Of a stretch of DNA of 37,026 nt, positions 31,910 to 37,026 are shown piece after piece. Position 1 is the stretch's first letter, and every line of letters begins with the position of its first letter. The notes beneath the pieces were generated by a model. The model did not search any database. It was not told where the DNA came from and saw only the letters and a list, made by a program, of their open reading frames with translations. The stretch is from Nocardiopsis halophila DSM 44494 (GTDB lineage Bacteria; Actinomycetota; Actinomycetes; Streptosporangiales; Streptosporangiaceae), in the NCBI RefSeq assembly GCF_000341245.1, contig NZ_ANAD01000030.1, positions 1 through 37,026 of the forward strand, in the 5' to 3' direction. Made by a program: the position numbers and the translations under genes.

Positions 31910-34119
31910 CGGGACCCCTCTCCCGTCAGCAGGAGGGTGACGGTGGCCATCGCGGCGGCCGCGCGCTCCATGTCGGTTTCGGAACCGTTCGGGGCCTCAG
32001 AGACCGGCGCCTCCGCTACCCGGCGGGCGATCCCCCGGCGCTCACCGGCGGCGAAGCCGCCGAAGGTGCGGCGCAGGAGGGGCAGCACCGCGACGAACGA
32101 TGCGCCGTCCAGACCGCACAACCAGTCGTCGACGAGGTTCAGCAGTCCCTCGTCGTGGACGAGCAGCAGACCTTCGCCGCCCAGGAAGCCCGCGATCCAG
32201 GCCGCAGCGCGCTGAGGATCCGAGCCCCGCGAGACGGCACGGTCCAAGCGCCTGCGCAACCGCGCGTCGCTCAAACGGTCGGCGTCGCGCAGCAGCCGGT
32301 GCACCCGCCCCGCCACCAGGCCCGGCACCCCAGCGCGCGCGGAGAGCCGGTCGAGGGCCTCCCACCACGCCTGCTCGGAGGCGCCGCCCAGCAGCACGGC
32401 GGCCCGGTGCACGGCCTCCAGCGAAGCGCACATCCCCTCGGCTGCCTCCTCCGAGAGCCCGGACACGGCGGGACCGATCCCTGCGCACACCCGGTCCACC
32501 AGCAGGGCGGCCACCTGGCGGAGGGAGCCGCTTCCGGTGCCGCGAGCGTCCCCGTAGCGGGCGGCCCGGGCCAGCGGAGGAAGCGACTCCATGAGGACCG
32601 CCGTGTCGGAGGCGTGCGCAGCGCGCGCAGAGGCGCGGCCGAGCACCGACTCCAGGGCGTCGCCCAGGCCCGCCTTCAGGCACCGCTCCGCCAGCGACGT
32701 CAGTTCGGTCAGATCGGCGTGCCGTGCGCGCTCTCGCGTGCGCGCGTCGGCGGCCGAAGCGACGTCCTCGCCCCAGACAGATGCCTCGACCACCGCCGCC
32801 TCCATCTCCGGACGCCACGCCAGGCTCCAGCGCTCATGGAAGGAGCCCAGTACCCGCACGGGATCGGCGACGGGAACGCCCCACTCCACGTCCAGCATGC
32901 GCAACCGGTGCAGAAGGGCGCTGCGCGCGCGGGCGGTGTCCTCGCGCAGGTCGAGGTCGACCTCGCGCGGCTCGGCCCGCGGAGGCAGGCGCACCCGGCG
33001 CTGCTGCGCCTCCAGGTCGCGCTGGAGCGGCACTTTGGGGACCGACGGGGGAACGCCGCCCATCCGCTCTGCGGTCTCCATCCCCGAGCGGACGCGCTCC
33101 GCCTTGGCCGCCGCCCCTTCGCACAGGACCGACGCCACGGCCTCCGCGGCCTCCTCCAGGCCGGGCAGGGGGCGCCCCCGCAGCGACGCCAGCGCTTCGC
33201 AGAGCCGGACCCCTTCGATGACGTGAGCGGGGGAGACCTGCTCGCCCTCGGCCCGCAGCAGCCGGGCCGCCTCGGAGAGCCACCGCTCCACGGGACGGTC
33301 CGGGGCGGTGAACAGGTGGTGGTACCAGCCGGGGGCGCGCACCCCGGCGCCGTAGCCCGAGGCGGCGCCGAGGCGGCCGTGGCTCCAGGGGATCCACGTC
33401 GTCCGCACGCCCGTCCGGGGCAGGCCCCGCAGCAGGGCGGCGTCCTCGGCGGCCTTGGGGCGCTCCAGCAGCGCGGGGACGTGCCAGGCGCCGCACACGA
33501 CGGCGATCCTGGCGTGCCCGGCCCGCAGGGCCGAGCGCAGCACGCGGCGCATGTGCGCCTCCCGGCGGGCCTCGTGCCGCGGCGGCGCACCCGTGGCCGT
33601 CCGGGCCCGGACCTCGGCCATGGCCTCGGCGATGGCCGCGAACGGGGACGCCGCGGCCCCGCCGGAGCGCTCGCGCCCCCGGTGCTCGACGGCGTCGTCC
33701 CACCACCGCTCGGGGTCGTCGTAGCCGGCCGCCGCCGCGAGCCCGGCCAGTGGATCGGAGGGGTGGCCGCCCGAGGCGTCCGTGGCGAGGGAGACCGCGG
33801 CCGGCAGGTCGAAGAAGCGCACGTCGCAGCCGTTCTCATGCGCGTAGAGGAGGGCCTGCCACTCGGGGGAGAAGGAGGCGAACGGCCAGAACGCCGACCG
33901 CGCCGGGCCGCCGCGCGCGCCGGTGGCGTGCGCGAGCAGCGCCACCGGCGGTTCGAGGCCGCCGACGAACGACAGGAGCGGGTCGGCGTCGGCGGGGCCC
34001 TCGACGAGCACCGCCCCGGGCGCGAACTCCTCGAGCTCGGCCCGCACCGCGCGCGCGGAGCCCGGCCCGTGGTGCCGCACCCCCAGGACACGGACCCTGC
34101 CGGAATCGGTGGTGTTCAC
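31906..34119 (-). CDS. DUF5682 family protein (YehM-like) with TraB/Tiki-type motifs
   Basis: A 737-residue cytoplasmic protein. It opens VRVLGVRHHGPGSARAV, the DUF5682 signature, with a first GxxH (G13-V-R-H16). VLVEGPADAD (E40) follows, then AVVCGAWHVPAL with a second GxxH (G210-A-W-H213). One glutamate plus two GxxH motifs is the layout of the TraB/PrgY-Tiki-EreA/ChaN superfamily, some of which are metal-dependent hydrolases. The relation is my by-eye reading. The remaining 500 residues are mainly helical with no recognised fold. GTG 34119 is chosen for GGGAGGGAG 4 bases upstream; reading frame is open much farther upstream but that region codes for the MoxR and DUF5691 genes in other frames. 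Confidence 0.87.
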   Translation of the reverse strand: MNTTDSGRVRVLGVRHHGPGSARAVRAELEEFAPGAVLVEGPADADPLLSFVGGLEPPVALLAHATGARGGPARSAFWPFASFSPEWQALLYAHENGCDVRFFDLPAAVSLATDASGGHPSDPLAGLAAAAGYDDPERWWDDAVEHRGRERSGGAAASPFAAIAEAMAEVRARTATGAPPRHEARREAHMRRVLRSALRAGHARIAVVCGAWHVPALLERPKAAEDAALLRGLPRTGVRTTWIPWSHGRLGAASGYGAGVRAPGWYHHLFTAPDRPVERWLSEAARLLRAEGEQVSPAHVIEGVRLCEALASLRGRPLPGLEEAAEAVASVLCEGAAAKAERVRSGMETAERMGGVPPSVPKVPLQRDLEAQQRRVRLPPRAEPREVDLDLREDTARARSALLHRLRMLDVEWGVPVADPVRVLGSFHERWSLAWRPEMEAAVVEASVWGEDVASAADARTRERARHADLTELTSLAERCLKAGLGDALESVLGRASARAAHASDTAVLMESLPPLARAARYGDARGTGSGSLRQVAALLVDRVCAGIGPAVSGLSEEAAEGMCASLEAVHRAAVLLGGASEQAWWEALDRLSARAGVPGLVAGRVHRLLRDADRLSDARLRRRLDRAVSRGSDPQRAAAWIAGFLGGEGLLLVHDEGLLNLVDDWLCGLDGASFVAVLPLLRRTFGGFAAGERRGIARRVAEAPVSEAPNGSETDMERAAAAMATVTLLLTGEGSR

Positions 34120-34151
34120 GTCGCTCCCTCCCGTGCGTCCGCTGCTCCCTG

Positions 34152-35258
34152 TCAGTCGCCCACCTCCCGGCAGGCGCGGTAGAACTCGCGCCAGCCCTCG
34201 CGGTCGCGGACGACCGTCTCCAGGTACTCCCGCCACACCACCCCGTCGGCCACCGGGTCCTGCACCACCGCGCCGTGCACGCCCGCGGCCACGTCGGCCG
34301 GGCGCAGTACCCCGTCGCCGAAGTGTGCCGCCAGCGCCATCCCCTGGGTCAGCACCGAGATGGCCTCGGCGGTGCTCAGGGGCGCCCCCGGGGAGGCCAC
34401 CTCGGCCCGGCCGTCCTCGGTCGCGCCACGGCGCAGCTCCCGGAAGACCGTCACCACGCGGCGGATCTCCTGCATGCCCGAGGACACCTCCGGTAGGCCG
34501 AGCGAGCGGCCCAGCTCGTCCACCCGCCGGGCGACGATGTCCACCTCCTCCTCGGCGGTGGCCGGGGAGGGCATCACCACCGTGTTGAACCGGCGCCGCA
34601 GCGCCCCCGAGGGGGCGTTCACCCCGCGGTCCCGGTCGTTGGCGGTGGCGATCAGGTTGAAGCCGCGCCGCGCCTGCACCTCCTCGCCCAGCTCGGGGAC
34701 GGGAAGCGTCTTCTCGGACAGGATCGTGATCAGCGCGTCCTGCACCTCTGAGGGGATGCGGGTGAGCTCCTCCACGCGCGCGATCCGCCCCTCGGCCATG
34801 GCCGTCATGACCGGGCCGGGCACCAGCGCGCGCCGGGACGGGCCCTCGGAGAGCAGGCGCGCATAGTCCCACCCGTAGCGCACGGCGTCCTCGGAGGTGC
34901 CCGCCGTGCCCTGCACCAGCAGTGTGGAGTCGCCCGAGACCGCGGCGGCCAGGTGCTCGGCCAGCCACGTCTTGGCGGTTCCGGGGGCGCCGACCAGCAG
35001 GAGCGCGCGGTCGGTGGCCAGGGTCGCCACGGCGACCTCCACCACCCGCCGGTCCCCGATGTACTTGGGGGAGACCAGGGTGCCGTCGTCGAGCCCGCCC
35101 CCGAGGACATAGGTCACCACCGCCCAGGGCGACAGCCGCCAGCCGGGCGGCCGGACCCGGTCGTCCGCCCGCGCCAGCGCGGCGAGCTCGTCGGCGTGGC
35201 GCTGCTCGGCGTGCGGGCGCAGCACGTCGGCGGGCGGCCCGGCTTCGGAAGGGGTCAC
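34152..35258 (-). CDS. MoxR-family AAA+ ATPase (YehL subfamily)
   Basis: A 368-residue AAA+ protein. Walker A is GAPGTAKT at residues 90-97. The Walker B region is ARVEELTRIPSEVQDALITILSEK, the sensor-1 asparagine is in NLIATANDRDRG, and the arginine finger is in GALRRRFN, all typical of MoxR ATPases. MoxR proteins use ATP to remodel or load protein complexes, usually with a VWA partner. The neighbour set places it in the YehL subfamily defined by Snider and Houry. GTG 35258 overlaps the stop of DUF5691 by 4 bases and has GAGGAG upstream, so the two are coupled. The DUF5682 gene starts 32 bases downstream. Confidence 0.93.
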   Translation of the reverse strand: MTPSEAGPPADVLRPHAEQRHADELAALARADDRVRPPGWRLSPWAVVTYVLGGGLDDGTLVSPKYIGDRRVVEVAVATLATDRALLLVGAPGTAKTWLAEHLAAAVSGDSTLLVQGTAGTSEDAVRYGWDYARLLSEGPSRRALVPGPVMTAMAEGRIARVEELTRIPSEVQDALITILSEKTLPVPELGEEVQARRGFNLIATANDRDRGVNAPSGALRRRFNTVVMPSPATAEEEVDIVARRVDELGRSLGLPEVSSGMQEIRRVVTVFRELRRGATEDGRAEVASPGAPLSTAEAISVLTQGMALAAHFGDGVLRPADVAAGVHGAVVQDPVADGVVWREYLETVVRDREGWREFYRACREVGD

Positions 35259-36823
35259 TGGAGCTCCTCGTGGATCCGGAGGCGGAGGCGCAGGACGGCC
35301 TCCATGTCGGCCAGGGCGGCGGCGGTGCGCGGGTGGTCGCCGGGGCGGGGCCGGCGCGGGCGGGCCCCGGCCCCGGGCGGAATGCGCCGGGCCGCGACCC
35401 GGCACAGCTCGGGCAGGTACGCTTCGCCCGCCCCGTCGGCGGCGGTGTCGATCGCCCGTGCCGCGGCCGCGGCGAGCTCCTCGCTCCAGGGGCCGGGCAC
35501 GTGGTCGAGCACCGGGAGCGCGGAGGGTGCACCGGCGTCGCCGACGGCCCGCACCGCCCAGGCGCACCGCCGTTCGGCGGGCAGCAGCGCGAGCAGGGCC
35601 GGACCGCGGCTGCCGTGCACCGAGTGGCCGTGCAGCAGGCGTTCCATGACCGGGCCCGCCAGGGCGTCGGCCCACTCCCGGTCGCGCTGAACGACGGCCG
35701 CGTTGGCCAGGGCGTCGAGCAGGTCCCAGTCGCGGGCGGAGGAGGCGGCCCGGACGGCCTCCGCCCGGTCGTCGCCGAGGTGGCCGGTCCAGGTGCGCAG
35801 CGGGGCGTGGGCGACCAGGGTCCACAGCCACTCGCGCCGGAGGTCCGCGGAGGCGGGGGCGCCCGAGGACGGGCGGGGGCGCAGGCCCAGGGCGGCGCCC
35901 AGCGCGCGGTCGGCGGGGTCGGGCAGGCGCACGGACGGGCGGCCGTCCGGGCCGGGGCGGATGTGGGCGCGGACCCGGCGGGCGAGCGCGTCGCCGCGTT
36001 CGGAGCGGGGCAGCCGCGCCAGCAGGGCCGAGGCGAGCGCGCGCACGCCGGGCGAGGGGTCGCGCAGCGCCTTGGCCAGGAAGTCCTCGTCGGCGGGGGA
36101 CAGGTGTTCCTCCAGGGAGGTGAGGAGGCGGCGCCTCCCCGCGTCGTCCTCGTGCGCCCAGCGCTCCGGGGAGGTGTCCGGGCGCCCGTCGGACGGGTGG
36201 AGGCCGGCAAGCCAGGACCAGTCGGCCGACAGGGAGGCGAGCCACCGGCCGCGATCGCCGGAGGCCGCGGCGATCGCGGTCCGGAGCGCGCGGTGGCGAG
36301 AGCCCGCCTCCAGGAGGCCGGGCAGAAGGGAGGGCGGGACCAGCGCACCGCGCGCGCGGGCGAGGTCCAGCCATTCGGCGATCAGCTCGGTGTCGTCGCG
36401 CTCCAGGAAGTCGTCCAGGACCTCGCCCGCCGCCCGAGGGGCCCAGGGGGCCGACTCGGCGGGCGCCGGCGGCAGCGGTTCGGTGTCCGGGGCGCGGAGG
36501 GGGCGCACCCCGGCGCGGTCGCGGACGACCGCGAGGGCGGCCCGGTCGAGCAGGTCGAGCGCCGGGTGCCCGGCAGTGCCCTCACCGCCCGGTACTCCGG
36601 CGCGCGAGGTCCCGACGAGCGCCGCGGCGACGAGGGCGTCCCAGGGCACCGAGGGGACCGAAGGTGCCGGCGGCTCCGGAGGAGAGGAGGGAGGAGGGGA
36701 GGGGGCCAACGGATGCCTTTCGAGGGTGGGGGTGGTCCACTCCGGGGTGCACGGCCCCGGGGACCGCGCACGCGGCTCGGCGGGGACAGGTGACCGGTCG
36801 CGGGCGGCGCGAGGGAAGACCAC
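35255..36823 (-). CDS. DUF5691 family protein
   Basis: A protein of up to 522 residues. The recognisable DUF5691 part begins near residue 60 with VPWDALVAAALVGTSRAG and continues with ALDLLDRAALAVVRDRAG. Further on, FLAKALRDPSPGVRALASALLARLP and EWLWTLVAHAPL suggest an alpha-solenoid-like repeat protein; this is a by-eye impression. There is no signal peptide or membrane segment. The start is uncertain. GTG 36823 gives a 58-residue Pro-rich N-terminus; TTG 36709, with GAAAGG 6 bases upstream, removes 38 of these. Position between the SWIM and MoxR genes, with a 4-base overlap to the latter, matches the conserved operon. Its role is unknown; probably a scaffold. Confidence 0.82.
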   Translation of the reverse strand: MVFPRAARDRSPVPAEPRARSPGPCTPEWTTPTLERHPLAPSPPPSSPPEPPAPSVPSVPWDALVAAALVGTSRAGVPGGEGTAGHPALDLLDRAALAVVRDRAGVRPLRAPDTEPLPPAPAESAPWAPRAAGEVLDDFLERDDTELIAEWLDLARARGALVPPSLLPGLLEAGSRHRALRTAIAAASGDRGRWLASLSADWSWLAGLHPSDGRPDTSPERWAHEDDAGRRRLLTSLEEHLSPADEDFLAKALRDPSPGVRALASALLARLPRSERGDALARRVRAHIRPGPDGRPSVRLPDPADRALGAALGLRPRPSSGAPASADLRREWLWTLVAHAPLRTWTGHLGDDRAEAVRAASSARDWDLLDALANAAVVQRDREWADALAGPVMERLLHGHSVHGSRGPALLALLPAERRCAWAVRAVGDAGAPSALPVLDHVPGPWSEELAAAAARAIDTAADGAGEAYLPELCRVAARRIPPGAGARPRRPRPGDHPRTAAALADMEAVLRLRLRIHEELQ

Positions 36824-36843
36824 GCCGCCCGCGACCGGGCGGA

Positions 36844-36874
36844 CTCCCCGGGACGGCCGCGCCGTCCCGGGGAG
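36844..36874 (-). terminator. Strong hairpin between SWIM-protein and DUF5691 genes
   Basis: CTCCCCGGGACGGC (36844-36857), loop CGC, GCCGTCCCGGGGAG (36861-36874): a perfect 14-base stem starting 3 bases after the stop codon. It has no T-run. It may end most upstream transcripts, stabilise them, or reduce read-through into the rest of the operon. Confidence 0.6.
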
Positions 36875-36877
36875 GGC

Positions 36878-37026
36878 TCATAACAGGACCGGCGGGTCCG
36901 CGGGGTTCGGCGGCCAGACGGTCAGGGGGTGCAGCCCGTCGGGCGTCCACTCCGCGGCGGCGGTGACGGGGGCGCCGCCGCCGGCCGCGAGCAGCCGCCA
37001 TGGCGGCGAGGCGGGCGCCGCCACCC
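36878..37026 (-). CDS. C-terminal end of probable SWIM zinc-finger protein (YehQ-like), cut by window edge
   Basis: Only the last 48 codons are present; the frame is open to the edge and ends at TGA 36880-36878. They read PPWRLLAAGGGAPVTAAAEWTPDGLHPLTVW near the end of the protein, a tail that I recognise as like the C-terminus of SWIM zinc-finger proteins found at this position in actinobacterial operons. The zinc finger itself would lie outside the window. In the related E. coli set the SWIM protein is YehQ. Assignment depends on context and memory. Confidence 0.5.
   Translation of the reverse strand, partial: VAAPASPPWRLLAAGGGAPVTAAAEWTPDGLHPLTVWPPNPADPPVLL

Noticed and set aside
34120-36348. 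Very long minus-strand open frame continuing upstream of the DUF5682 start for over 700 more codons
   Set aside because: The extension overlaps the MoxR and DUF5691 genes in other frames, which have clear motifs. GTG 34119 has a good ribosome site and fits the DUF5682 N-terminus.
1-37026. CRISPR arrays, tRNA, rRNA, insertion sequences, integrases, attachment sites
   Set aside because: No spaced repeats, cloverleaf with conserved arms, terminal repeats around a transposase, or phage genes were seen. Intergenic spaces are mostly short.

Overview
The window is about 37 kb of very GC-rich chromosomal DNA (roughly 73-75 % by eye) with dense genes, many GTG starts, strong GC bias at third codon positions, an IdeR/DmdR-type iron box and many apparently leaderless genes. 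This points to an actinomycete. Gene content (isochorismate synthase, FprA, MecA_N-type PBP, DUF3040 protein, LysR and TetR regulators) fits Streptosporangiales such as Nocardiopsis, but the genus is inference. No rRNA, tRNA, CRISPR array, insertion sequence, phage gene or origin is visible.

Layout. 1-2230: a quinone-reductase-like MDR enzyme cut by the left edge, divergent from a TetR regulator across a clear palindromic operator, then a DUF952-cupin_5 fusion. 2253-5752: isochorismate synthase (menF type) divergent from a secreted GHL10 lipoprotein, then a small DUF3040-like membrane protein. 5753-6273: gene-free. 6274-12883 (minus strand): a transpeptidase PBP with an exceptionally long disordered N-terminus, an iron-boxed ferredoxin reductase (fprA), an unknown protein and a PlsC-type acyltransferase. 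13112-19222: a cyclase-family protein with altered metal ligands, a FUSC membrane protein, a small thioredoxin-like protein, a zinc-knuckle coiled-coil protein, a PNPOx-like protein and a GNAT. 19365-24486: two tandem ketopantoate-reductase paralogues, a LysR regulator, and a second LysR divergent from an EamA/RhtA-type exporter. 24514-30690: a small HTH protein, a large Vps62-like membrane protein, a GCS2-type carboxylate-amine ligase, an AlkB-GNAT operon and CorA.

30698-37026 (minus strand) is the most interesting region. It is a co-directional operon, in transcription order: the tail of a probable SWIM zinc-finger protein, DUF5691, a MoxR-family AAA+ ATPase, DUF5682 and a VWA protein, mostly joined by 4-base stop/start overlaps. 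It matches the widespread but functionally unassigned set to which E. coli yehL-yehM-yehP-yehQ belongs. Its DUF5682 member carries two GxxH motifs and a glutamate laid out as in the TraB/Tiki/EreA-ChaN superfamily. This suggests a hydrolase-like partner for an AAA+/VWA remodelling pair.

Regulation visible in the sequence: at least eight genes have a TAnnnT -10 box 6-8 bases before the start codon, which predicts leaderless mRNAs. There are several clean palindromic operators next to regulators, an iron box on the fprA promoter, and several strong hairpins.
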